Assembly (NCBI RefSeq): GCF_014357575.1
Contig: NZ_JACONW010000009.1
Coordinates: 1 to 64,000, forward strand
Source of the DNA: Pseudomonas folii
GTDB taxonomy: Bacteria; Pseudomonadota; Gammaproteobacteria; Pseudomonadales; Pseudomonadaceae
Length of the DNA stretch: 64,000 bases
Direction of reading: 5' to 3'
Shown: piece by piece, positions 19,482-27,695 of the stretch
Layout: each line of letters starts with the position of its first letter
Numbering within the stretch: the stretch's first letter is position 1
Made by a program: the position numbers and the translations under genes
The notes under the pieces: model-generated
Databases searched by the model: none
What the model was told of the DNA's origin: nothing
Seen by the model: the letters and a program-made list of their open reading frames with translations, nothing else

Positions 19482-21653
19482 CTAGCCGGGCTTGACCGGC
19501 GGGCTCTCCGACCCGTCGACGTTCACCACGTTGCCTTTGCCCGACGCCGGTTGCGCATCTCTGTCGACAGAAAGCTGCTGTACATGCCCAGCACTCGGGC
19601 TGATGACCGTCTGTGGATAAGTTTGTGCGAAACGGACGTCATCGGATTTATCCACAAGCTTTTTCAATCGTTCGTTGAACGCCCGGCCCACGCTGTACTG
19701 CCCGCCTGAAGATGTCCGGAACTGAGCAGTGAGCACCACGCCGTTGAGGTCCATGCGATCCACACCGAAGACTTCCAGCGGCCCTTGCAGATTGCTCTTG
19801 AGCAAGATGTCTTCGCTAATCGACTGGCCAGCTTCACGAATCAGTGACAGCGCACTGTCGATGTCGGAATCATAGGTGAACTGCACGGAGAAGAACGCGT
19901 AAGCAAATTGCCGGGACTGGTTCGTCACCGCCTTGATCTGGCCGAACGGCACCGAATGCACAAAGCCTTTGCCGTCCCGCAGACGCACGGTGCGAATGGT
20001 CAGGCTCTCAACCGTGCCCGAGTGCCCCGTGCTGAGCACCACCCAATCGCCAATGGAAAAGGTGTCCTCGATGATGATGAACAGACCGGTAATAACGTCC
20101 TGCACCAGTTGCTGAGAGCCAAAACCAATCGCCAGACCGACCACACCCGCACCCGCCAACAGCGGCGCAACGTTAATGCCCAGGTTGGCCATGGTGGTGA
20201 TGGCGCAGATCACCACCAGAATGATTTTTATCGCGTTACGCAACAGCGGCAGAATCGTCTTGATTCGCGTACTCGGCTGACGAGACGACCGATGATTGAT
20301 CGGAGTTTTCAGCGCTTCCTGAATAGCTGTGTCGAGCACCACCCACAGCATCCAGGTGACCATGAAGATCAGACCAATGCTGCTCAGCGACTCACCGATG
20401 GCTCGTCCCAGGCTGTTGCTCTGGGCAAACTCGAACAGCGAAAAACCCCAGATCTGGCCGAGGATTTCAATGAACGCGACCGCCAGAACAATTCGGGCCA
20501 GCCCATGGGCCAGATTCAGCAACCGTGCTTTATAGATATGCCCACCACGCCCTTCAACGGTCGCGGGCTTGAACAGATGCTGAAAAACCGTACTCAAGAA
20601 TACTGTGGCAATCAGCAATACCGTCGTGAACAACGCGCAACGTAAAGCCTTCTGACTGTCTTCGCCTGCACCGATGAGATTCACTGCGGACACCAGAATC
20701 ATCAGCAGAATCGGCAGATACCACAGGTTCGAGAACACCTTCAGGGATTCTTGTAGCGCCGGTCGGGCCAAGCGGCTGCTTAGCGAACGGTTGCGTATCA
20801 GATGCGCGATAGGACGACGCACCTTGATCACCAACATGCAGAACACGACTGATGCAAACAGCCCGGTAAACACCGCAACGCTGGTGGTGACGTTGTTGCC
20901 AATCTGGCGAGCGATCTGCGGACTGGTCAAGGCGTCACTGAGGGCCGCCATGAAACCGATGACGAACAGCGGCTTGGGGCTGAAGCGGCGAATCATTCGT
21001 ACTGCGGCACGCTTGTGCCCGTAGTTGAACATGACGATCACGCACAACAGCACTGACGTAGAGACGATGCCGCTACTGGTGGAGTAAGCCAGACACAGCG
21101 CCAGCGCCCGCCCCACGGAGGCCGTCAGGAAGTGGCTGGCATATAGCGTCAGCGGCAAGCTGATCAACGCGGGCAAGGTGTAGGGCAATACATAGCCAAG
21201 CAACGCCTGACTGCGTTCACGCACCTGGAAAAACGGGCGGCGGCTGAGACGCATGGCAACGAAACTGCCGAGGGTGGTCAACGCGGCGAAAGCGCCGATC
21301 CACACCACCGAGAGCATCAGGAAGTCGCCCACAACGCCCCACTTGGAACGCGAGGTCGGCTTGTTGACCAGCTTGTCCAGTTCATCGGCTGCACGGTCAG
21401 CACGAAGACGCCAGCTGTCGAGCAGGCGGCCGTCCAGTGACAGGGTTTCCTGCACATCATCGATGCTGGAACTTATCACACCAAGCAGGCCGCCCTGCAC
21501 GAGGATTTCAGGCGCAGCAGGCGTTTCGGGCGTATCCGGTGCTGCGTCTGCCGAAGCAGCGGGAGCGGCAGCCGCTTGCTCGGCAGCCTGCAAATTGAAG
21601 CTGCCGGCAACGAGCAGCATGCAGAGCAGGACGATGGACTTGAAATTCAACAA
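19482..21653 (-). CDS. Large MscS-type mechanosensitive ion channel
   Basis: A 723-residue inner-membrane protein (from the TTG at 21653) with a signal peptide (MLNFKSIVLLCMLLVAGSFNLQA). An Ala/Pro-rich periplasmic linker and a coiled region follow, then about ten membrane helices. The MscS core comes next: the pore helix region around GINVAPLLAGAGVVGLAIGFGSQ and the beta domain FIIIEDTFSIGDWVVL, ending in a C-terminal alpha/beta domain. It is closest in layout to YbiO/YnaI-like large MscS channels, which relieve osmotic pressure. The start is uncertain: the TTG has AAGGAG 11 bases upstream and begins directly at the signal peptide; an ATG at 21713 would add 20 polar residues before it. Confidence 0.85.
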   Translation of the reverse strand: MLNFKSIVLLCMLLVAGSFNLQAAEQAAAAPAASADAAPDTPETPAAPEILVQGGLLGVISSSIDDVQETLSLDGRLLDSWRLRADRAADELDKLVNKPTSRSKWGVVGDFLMLSVVWIGAFAALTTLGSFVAMRLSRRPFFQVRERSQALLGYVLPYTLPALISLPLTLYASHFLTASVGRALALCLAYSTSSGIVSTSVLLCVIVMFNYGHKRAAVRMIRRFSPKPLFVIGFMAALSDALTSPQIARQIGNNVTTSVAVFTGLFASVVFCMLVIKVRRPIAHLIRNRSLSSRLARPALQESLKVFSNLWYLPILLMILVSAVNLIGAGEDSQKALRCALFTTVLLIATVFLSTVFQHLFKPATVEGRGGHIYKARLLNLAHGLARIVLAVAFIEILGQIWGFSLFEFAQSNSLGRAIGESLSSIGLIFMVTWMLWVVLDTAIQEALKTPINHRSSRQPSTRIKTILPLLRNAIKIILVVICAITTMANLGINVAPLLAGAGVVGLAIGFGSQQLVQDVITGLFIIIEDTFSIGDWVVLSTGHSGTVESLTIRTVRLRDGKGFVHSVPFGQIKAVTNQSRQFAYAFFSVQFTYDSDIDSALSLIREAGQSISEDILLKSNLQGPLEVFGVDRMDLNGVVLTAQFRTSSGGQYSVGRAFNERLKKLVDKSDDVRFAQTYPQTVISPSAGHVQQLSVDRDAQPASGKGNVVNVDGSESPPVKPG

Positions 21654-21850
21654 AACGCGGGGCACTCCTTGATGATCAGGGCTCTCTTTATCAGGCAATA
21701 GGAACTGATTCATATACGGCGGACAAGTTCGGTTTTCGCCCGTCAATCCCATGACAACCACTGGAGAAAGCACAGCGAACCTTCCATAGGCCCCCACGTC
21801 AGAGTTGCATAAGACGTTCAGCGCGGCTGTTCGGCAAGAGGAATACCCTG

Positions 21851-24202
21851 ATGCTCATCCATCCCCGGACACGCTACAAACCCTACAAAATGGCAGCTGG
21901 AGGTTGGGGCTCCGCCATATCGGTCATGCGTATTCTCTGGCGTGAACAGACACTACTCAAAGCGACGGGTGCACTGACCCGGCAAAACAAGCAAGGCGGC
22001 TTTGCCTGTGTCAGCTGTGCGTGGGCCAAACCCGGCAAACCCCACGCGCTGGAGTTCTGCGAAAACGGAGCGAAAGCCACAGCATGGGAATTAACCTCGC
22101 TGAAAACCGGCCCTGATTTCTTTGCCCGCCACTCAGTCACAGAGCTGCTGCAACTGCCCGACTACGACCTCGAGCAGCATGGCCGCCTGACCCACCCGAT
22201 GCGCTATGACCCCGAAACTGACCGTTACCGTGAAACCTCCTGGGAGCAGGCTTACCGCGAGATAGGCGCTCAGCTAAAACAACTGGAACCGGACAGCGTC
22301 GCGTTTTATGCCTCAGGGCGTGCCTCCCTTGAGACCTCCTTCATCTACCAGATATTCGCCAGAGCTTACGGGACAAACAACCTGCCAGACAGCTCCAACA
22401 TGTGCCACGAAAGCACATCGGTGGGCTTGCAGGAAAGCATTGGCGTCCCCGTAGGCACTGTTACGCTTGAGGACTTCAAGCAGACAGATTGCATCTTTTT
22501 CTTTGGGCAGAATGTAGGCAGCAACAGCCCGCGCATGCTCCATGATCTGCAAGAAGCACGCAGTCGAAATGTGCCAATCATCACGTTCAATCCCATCCGG
22601 GAAAGAGGACTGGAACGCTTCGTCAATCCTCAATCACCACTCCAGATGCTCGGTCCGGATTCGACAGTCATCAGCACCCAATACCATCAGGTAGCGATAG
22701 GCGGTGACATTGCAGCCGTCATGGGCATAGCCAAGGCATTGCTGGAAATCGACAAGACCGCACTCATCAAGGGCGAGCCGCCAGTGATTGATCAAGCGTT
22801 CATCGGCCAACATACCGAAGGCTTCGCCGACTTTGTTAATGCGGTACGTAATTGCGAATGGGACACCCTGACGGAACGCTCAGGGCTCACTCGTGGAGCC
22901 ATGGAGGCGGCGGCGACAGTCTATGCCGCCAGCGAACGGGCAATAATTGTTTACGGCATGGGGATCACGCAACACCGTAAAGGGGTTGAGGCCGTACAGA
23001 TGCTGGTCAACCTGCTGATGCTGCGCGGTAACATCGGCAAGCCCGGTGCGGGTATTTGCCCGGTGCGGGGTCATTCCAACGTGCAAGGTCAGCGTACCGT
23101 CGGCATCACTGAAGACCCTGGCAAGGTGCCTGTGGATAAAATTGAGACGTTGTTCGGGTTTCAGGTTCCGAAAAACAAAGGCCGTGCGACCGTGGAAACC
23201 TGTGAAGGCATCCTTGATGGCAGCGTGCGCGGCTTCATTGGTCTGGGCGGTAATTTTCTCCGGGCGATTCCCGATACCTCACGCATGGAACCTGCCTGGA
23301 AAAATCTGCAACTGAGCGTACAAATTGCCACCAAGCTCAACCGCACCCATCTGGTTACGGCGAAAAACAGTTGGCTGCTGCCGTGCCTGGGCAAAATTGA
23401 AATCGACCGCCAGAACGGGCACGAACAAAGTTATAGCACCGAAGACAGTACCGGCTGCATTCATGGCTGGAAAGGCACCAACGAACCGATCGGCGAACAA
23501 TTGCGCGCCGAAACCTCGATCATTGCTGGCCTGGCGCAAGCGACACTGACAGGAACCGAGCACATAGACTGGAATGCCTGGCGCAGTGACTACAGGCAGA
23601 TTCGCCAAGCCATCGCGACGGTGTACCCGGAAATTTTCCATGATATGGAAACCCGGATGTGGCAAACCGGTGGTTTTCACAAACCGATCCCGGCCATTCA
23701 GCGTGAATGGAAAACCGAGAGCGGGCGTGCCCATTTCATCACTCCACAGTCCCTTGATGAAGACAGTGACGTCAGCCCGGGATCTGATAGCCGTGATGTT
23801 CTGCAACTGATGACGCTACGCAGCAACGACCAATTCAACACCACGATCTACGGCTATGAAGATCGCTTTCGGGGCGTCAGCGGTACACGCTCGGTGATCT
23901 TCATGAATCGTAACGACATCGTGCGACTCGGCTTCACCGCAGGTGACTGGGTGTTGCTAAAAACAGCGGTGGAACCGGAAACACCGCGAGAAGCCGGGCC
24001 AATGCAAATCATCGCTTACGACATTCCCGAAGGCTGCAGCGCGGCGTATTACCCGGAATGTAATCCGTTAGTGCCGCTTTGGCACTACGCGGAACGTAGC
24101 AAGGTCCCGGCCGCCAAATCTATTCCAATCACCCTTAGCCGCGCAGAGCCAGGCTCTGCAGAACGCAAACGGGCGATCCCGAAAACGGATCAGGTGGTAT
24201 AA
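21851..24202 (+). CDS. YdeP-family molybdopterin oxidoreductase (FdhF-like)
   Basis: The 783-residue protein is of the FdhF/YdeP family of Mo-bisMGD enzymes related to formate dehydrogenase. The N-terminus carries a short cysteine set CVSCAW (Cys53, Cys56) and Cys70 in place of a full four-cysteine iron-sulfur motif. The body has SNMCHESTSVGLQESIG, GQNVGSNSPRMLHDL, GMGITQHRKGVEAVQMLVNLLMLRGNIGKPGAGICPVRGHSNVQG and a C-terminal molydopterin dinucleotide-binding domain (LMTLRSNDQFNTTIYGYEDRF). There is no Tat or Sec signal, so it is cytoplasmic. E. coli YdeP is linked to acid resistance; its substrate is unknown. It is followed 45 bases later by a TetR regulator. Confidence 0.88.
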   Translation: MLIHPRTRYKPYKMAAGGWGSAISVMRILWREQTLLKATGALTRQNKQGGFACVSCAWAKPGKPHALEFCENGAKATAWELTSLKTGPDFFARHSVTELLQLPDYDLEQHGRLTHPMRYDPETDRYRETSWEQAYREIGAQLKQLEPDSVAFYASGRASLETSFIYQIFARAYGTNNLPDSSNMCHESTSVGLQESIGVPVGTVTLEDFKQTDCIFFFGQNVGSNSPRMLHDLQEARSRNVPIITFNPIRERGLERFVNPQSPLQMLGPDSTVISTQYHQVAIGGDIAAVMGIAKALLEIDKTALIKGEPPVIDQAFIGQHTEGFADFVNAVRNCEWDTLTERSGLTRGAMEAAATVYAASERAIIVYGMGITQHRKGVEAVQMLVNLLMLRGNIGKPGAGICPVRGHSNVQGQRTVGITEDPGKVPVDKIETLFGFQVPKNKGRATVETCEGILDGSVRGFIGLGGNFLRAIPDTSRMEPAWKNLQLSVQIATKLNRTHLVTAKNSWLLPCLGKIEIDRQNGHEQSYSTEDSTGCIHGWKGTNEPIGEQLRAETSIIAGLAQATLTGTEHIDWNAWRSDYRQIRQAIATVYPEIFHDMETRMWQTGGFHKPIPAIQREWKTESGRAHFITPQSLDEDSDVSPGSDSRDVLQLMTLRSNDQFNTTIYGYEDRFRGVSGTRSVIFMNRNDIVRLGFTAGDWVLLKTAVEPETPREAGPMQIIAYDIPEGCSAAYYPECNPLVPLWHYAERSKVPAAKSIPITLSRAEPGSAERKRAIPKTDQVV

Positions 24203-24211
24203 GCGATACGA

Positions 24212-24240
24212 TTGACAGGGTAGAACGATCGTTCTACCCT
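24212..24240 (+). promoter_or_regulatory. Promoter with perfect 24-bp operator palindrome for the TetR gene
   Basis: A perfect palindrome with half-site AGGGTAGAAC around a GATC centre spans 24217-24240. It lies between and overlaps a consensus -35 TTGACA (24212-24217) and a TACCCT -10 (24235-24240) spaced by 17 bases. Transcription would start at or near the ATG at 24247. Such palindromes are typical TetR dimer sites, so autorepression by the adjacent gene is likely. Confidence 0.75.
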
Positions 24241-24246
24241 CTGATC

Positions 24247-24840
24247 ATGAACAAGACATCGACTACAGCTGTGCGGGACAAAATCCTGCAAACCGCAGAG
24301 CAACTGATCTACACCAACGGGATTCATGCCATGGGCATGGACTTGCTCGTGCGTACTTCCGGCGTGGCACGCAAAAGCATCTACCGATATTACGCCACCA
24401 AAGAAGACGTAGCCGTGAACGCATTGAGCGCGCGCGACGTTCGCTGGATGAACTGGTTTCGCACTGAGACCGATAAGGCCACGAGCCCTGAAGCGCGAAT
24501 TCTTGAAATGTTTATGGTGCTCAAGGGCTGGTTTGAATCGGAAGGCTTCCGTGGCTGCGCATTTATCAATACGGCGGGTGAAATCGGCGATGCTGAAGAT
24601 CCGATCCGGCAATTGGCAAAAGCTCACAAACAGAAGCTGTTTGACTACGCGCTAGAGCTGTCCCAGCAATTGAACATCGAGCAGCCCGAAGCGCTGGCCA
24701 AACAACTGCTAATCCTGATCGACGGCGCTATCACCCTCGCCCTGGTGATGGGCGACCACAGTGCCGCTGACAGCGCCCGCGACATGGCGCAAATACTCCT
24801 GAAGTCTGCCCTGAAAAATTCTGCTCCCCCTGCAAACTGA
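24247..24840 (+). CDS. TetR/AcrR-family transcriptional regulator
   Basis: A 197-residue repressor with a TetR helix-turn-helix in residues 8-55 ([51 protein letters not shown]). The helical ligand-binding domain contains [13 protein letters not shown], a conserved stretch of the AcrR-like subgroup. No Shine-Dalgarno sequence precedes the ATG and the predicted transcription start is about at the ATG, so the mRNA may be leaderless. The palindrome immediately upstream is the likely operator. The inducer is unknown. The DUF1348 gene follows 29 bases later and could be co-transcribed; the YdeP gene upstream may also belong to the regulon. Confidence 0.88.
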   Translation: MNKTSTTAVRDKILQTAEQLIYTNGIHAMGMDLLVRTSGVARKSIYRYYATKEDVAVNALSARDVRWMNWFRTETDKATSPEARILEMFMVLKGWFESEGFRGCAFINTAGEIGDAEDPIRQLAKAHKQKLFDYALELSQQLNIEQPEALAKQLLILIDGAITLALVMGDHSAADSARDMAQILLKSALKNSAPPAN

Positions 24841-24869
24841 TCATCCACTGCTCGCCCAGAGGTTTTGCC

Positions 24870-25349
24870 ATGTCATCCAGCACCGAAACCCGCCCGCCTT
24901 TGCCGCCCTTTACTCGGGAGTCTGCAATCCAGAAAGTCCGTCTGGCCGAGGATGGCTGGAATGGCCGCGATCCAGAGAAAGTCGCATTGGCCTACACACT
25001 GGACACCAAATGGCGCAACCGCACCGAATTCGCGACTAACCGTGACGAGGCCAAAGCCTTCCTGACTCGCAAATGGACAAAGGAACTGGACTACCGGTTG
25101 ATCAAAGAATTGTGGGCCTTCACCGACAATCGTATCGCCGTGCGCTACGCCTACGAATGGCACGATGACTCGGGCAACTGGTTCCGCTCATACGGCAACG
25201 AAAACTGGGAGTTCGACGCAAACGGCCTGATGGCCAACCGCTTCGCCTGCATCAACGACATGCCGATCAAAGAGTCAGAGCGCAAGTTCCACTGGCCGCT
25301 GGGTCGCCGTCCGGATGATCATCCGGGGTTGTCTGAGTTGGGGTTGTAA
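24870..25349 (+). CDS. DUF1348 protein, NTF2/SnoaL-like fold
   Basis: A 159-residue soluble protein of the DUF1348 family (nuclear transport factor 2-like cone fold), with the recognisable run [50 protein letters not shown] and [24 protein letters not shown]. Such proteins are often near oxidoreductases or stress regulators, but no reaction is established. It starts 29 bases after the TetR gene on the same strand and is probably in the same transcript. A REP-like hairpin follows 53 bases after its stop. Confidence 0.88.
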   Translation: MSSSTETRPPLPPFTRESAIQKVRLAEDGWNGRDPEKVALAYTLDTKWRNRTEFATNRDEAKAFLTRKWTKELDYRLIKELWAFTDNRIAVRYAYEWHDDSGNWFRSYGNENWEFDANGLMANRFACINDMPIKESERKFHWPLGRRPDDHPGLSELGL

Positions 25350-25402
25350 CAGAAAGCTCCGTTGCCCATGGCACCGCGCTGACTCTCCGCAAACATTGGA
25401 CG

Positions 25403-25474
25403 TGTAGGAGCTGCCGAAGGCTGCGATTGCGGTGTCTCAGCATAACGGCTTCGCAGCCTTCGGCAGCTCCTACA
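25403..25474. repeat. Inverted repeat, TGTAGGAGCTGCCGAAGGCTGCGA type
   Basis: Two perfectly complementary 24-base arms (25403-25426 and 25451-25474) surround a 24-base centre. This is a further REP family, distinct in its core from the GGGACCGGCTTTAGCC and GGAGCGAGGCTTGCCC types seen earlier in the window. It lies between DUF1348 and the ssb terminator. Confidence 0.92.
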
Positions 25475-25503
25475 AGGTGCAATCTGTCATACGCACGCCC
25501 AAC

Positions 25504-25539
25504 AAAAAGCCCGCAGCGAATGAACGCTGCGGGCTTTTT
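25504..25539. terminator. Bidirectional rho-independent terminator downstream of ssb
   Basis: AAAAAGCCCGCAGCG-AATGAA-CGCTGCGGGCTTTTT forms a 15-pair stem with A and T tracts on both sides, 26 bases after the ssb stop. It would also stop plus-strand transcripts from the TetR-DUF1348 side. Confidence 0.95.
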
Positions 25540-25564
25540 CGTTTAGCCGGATGAAGCGAGTTGG

Positions 25565-26101
25565 CTAGAACGGAATATCGTCATCGAAGCTGTCGAAATC
25601 GGCGGCCGGCTGTGGCGCTTGTTGCTGTGGAGCCGGACGGGATTCGCGTTGTGGCTGCTGCTGTGGCGCGGACTGTTGTGGACGCGACTGCTGAGGACGT
25701 GGAGCGGAGTTCTGATAACCGCCGCCACCCTGGCCCTGAGGAGCGCCGTCGTTTTGTGGACGGCCGCCCAGCAGTTGCATGGTGCCCTGCATGTCGACGA
25801 CGATTTCAGTCGTGTAACGCTTGATACCGTCTTTTTCCCACTCGCGGGTCTGCAGCTTGCCTTCGATGTAGACCTGGGAACCCTTGCGCAGGTATTCGCC
25901 AGCGATTTCGGCGACTTTACCGAACATCGACACACGGTGCCATTCAGTCTTTTCGACTTTCTGACCGGTCTGTTTGTCAGTCCACTGTTCGCTGGTCGCC
26001 AGACTCAGGTTGGTCACGGCATTACCGTTAGGCAGGTAGCGAACTTCGGGATCCTGGCCGCATGTGCCGACCAATATAACTTTGTTAACCCCACGGGCCA
26101 T
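25565..26101 (-). CDS. ssb: Single-stranded DNA-binding protein
   Basis: SSB coats single-stranded DNA in replication, recombination and repair. The 178-residue protein has an OB-fold (about residues 1-110; [68 protein letters not shown]). A Gln/Pro-rich disordered linker (about 112-165) follows, then the acidic interaction tip FDDDIPF. The linker contains repeated PQQ-like units. It lies nine bases after the MFS transporter gene on the same strand and is followed by a strong terminator. Confidence 0.97.
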   Translation of the reverse strand: MARGVNKVILVGTCGQDPEVRYLPNGNAVTNLSLATSEQWTDKQTGQKVEKTEWHRVSMFGKVAEIAGEYLRKGSQVYIEGKLQTREWEKDGIKRYTTEIVVDMQGTMQLLGGRPQNDGAPQGQGGGGYQNSAPRPQQSRPQQSAPQQQPQRESRPAPQQQAPQPAADFDSFDDDIPF

Positions 26102-26110
26102 AACGTTCTC

Positions 26111-27505
26111 CTAGGCTTCGCACGCTTGGGTCGATGGGTTGACCATCCGTTCCAGAGACGCGCGATCCAATAGTTTTGTATCCAATTTGATATAGATGGC
26201 TGCCTCTTCGGCAACCACCACTGCATCCGTTACGCCTTCCACGGCCTTGAGTCTGTCTACCAGGCCCGCATCACGCAGGGCTTCAGGCGACAAGGGCAGA
26301 CGCAGGCTCGTCACGTAAGGCGGTTCACGCATGGTCACTGCAACCGCTAGCCAGATGGCGGCCATCGCAGCCCCGCCAAGGAACACCACGTCGAGCCCGC
26401 CATGCTGGAACAACCAGCCGCCGAGTATCCCACCTGCGGCCGAACCAAGGAACTGGCTGGTGGAATAAACCCCCATCGCCGTACCTTTTCCGCCAGCCGG
26501 TGAGACTTTGCTGATCAATGACGGCAAAGACGCTTCCAGCAGGTTGAACGCGACGAAGAATACCACTGTCCCGATGACCAGTGCTCGTAACGTGTTCCCA
26601 AACTCCCAGAAGAATAGTTCAGTGAGCATCAATACGGCGACCGCGCCGATGAGCACACGCTTCATCTGACGCTTTTTCTCACCATAAATAATGAATGGGA
26701 TCATTGCGAAAAATGAAATCAACAGCGCCGTGAGATAGACCCACCAGTGCTCTTCCTTGGGCAAACCGGCTTTTGTCACCAGCGCCAGCGGCAAGGCCAC
26801 AAAGCTTGACATGAGCATCGCGTGCAACACGAAGATACCCAAATCCAGTCGAAGAAGATCAGGATGACGCAAGGTCGGCCCTAACGCCTGACGTGCTACT
26901 CCCGATTCCCGGTGCTGCAAGGTGACGGTATTTTTCGGCACCACGAACGCGACAATGAAAATCCCCACCAAGGCCATCGCACCGGTCGCGAGGAACAGGC
27001 CGGACAAGCCAAAGGCGCTGGTCAGGATCGGCCCTACGACCATCGCAATCGCAAAGGACAGGCCAATGGTCATGCCAATCATGGCCATTGCCTTGGTGCG
27101 ATGCTGCTCCCGGGTCAGGTCCGAGAGCAAAGCCATGACCGCGGCGGAGATAGCACCGGCCCCCTGCAGGATGCGTCCGGCGATGATGCCCCAGATCGAA
27201 TCCGCGCTGGCTGCCAGGACGCTGCCCAAGGCAAAAATGATCAAACCAAAATAGATAACCGGACGCCGTCCGATACGGTCGGAAATAATCCCGAAAGGAA
27301 TTTGCAGGAATGCCTGGGTCAGGCCATAGGCACCGATTGCCAGACCGATCAACGCCGGGCTCGCTCCCGCCAGGTCCATGCCATAGGTCGCAAGCACGGG
27401 CAGCACCATGAACATGCCGAGCATGCGAAACGCAAATACCAGCGCAAGACCGCCTGCTGCGCGGGTCTCGCCGCCGCTCATTCTCTCGCTGTGGGGATCG
27501 TGCAT
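26111..27505 (-). CDS. Major facilitator superfamily transporter with C-terminal soluble domain
   Basis: A 464-residue transporter with 12 predicted membrane helices (about residues 17-395), including the family loop motif SDRIGRRPVIYFG after helix 2 (about 81-93). Unusually, about 65 residues follow the last helix (after REPPYVTSLRL): VDRLKAVEGVTDAVVVAEEAAIYIKLDTKLLDRASLERMV, a beta-alpha-beta-beta pattern like a heavy-metal-associated fold without the CxxC. The substrate is unknown; drug efflux is a common guess for this branch. It is divergent from uvrA and upstream of ssb in the same direction. Confidence 0.85.
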   Translation of the reverse strand: MHDPHSERMSGGETRAAGGLALVFAFRMLGMFMVLPVLATYGMDLAGASPALIGLAIGAYGLTQAFLQIPFGIISDRIGRRPVIYFGLIIFALGSVLAASADSIWGIIAGRILQGAGAISAAVMALLSDLTREQHRTKAMAMIGMTIGLSFAIAMVVGPILTSAFGLSGLFLATGAMALVGIFIVAFVVPKNTVTLQHRESGVARQALGPTLRHPDLLRLDLGIFVLHAMLMSSFVALPLALVTKAGLPKEEHWWVYLTALLISFFAMIPFIIYGEKKRQMKRVLIGAVAVLMLTELFFWEFGNTLRALVIGTVVFFVAFNLLEASLPSLISKVSPAGGKGTAMGVYSTSQFLGSAAGGILGGWLFQHGGLDVVFLGGAAMAAIWLAVAVTMREPPYVTSLRLPLSPEALRDAGLVDRLKAVEGVTDAVVVAEEAAIYIKLDTKLLDRASLERMVNPSTQACEA

Positions 27506-27655
27506 GGAAAAACCTCGTGTGAACCGGCGGCGATTCTACCAGTCCCATCGATTGACGGGGTATATCGCGACGCTATGACACGCCTAGATGACACAGTCTT
27601 CATTTACGGCTAAGACAGCTATCCAGATAGTGTGCATCCATCCAGTGTTTTTCCG

Positions 27656-27661
27656 TATACT
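27656..27661 (+). promoter_or_regulatory. Candidate -10 element of uvrA
   Basis: TATACT lies 35 bases before the uvrA start codon in the 190-base divergent region shared with the MFS gene. A good -35 partner at 17-base spacing is not visible. I found no CTGT-N8-ACAG LexA box in this region. Confidence 0.4.
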
Positions 27662-27695
27662 CCTACGTTTTCGACGCCCGCCGTGCGAGGCCATT

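Noticed and set aside
27506-27695. LexA box in the uvrA promoter region
   Set aside because: No CTGT-N8-ACAG or near match was found on either strand.
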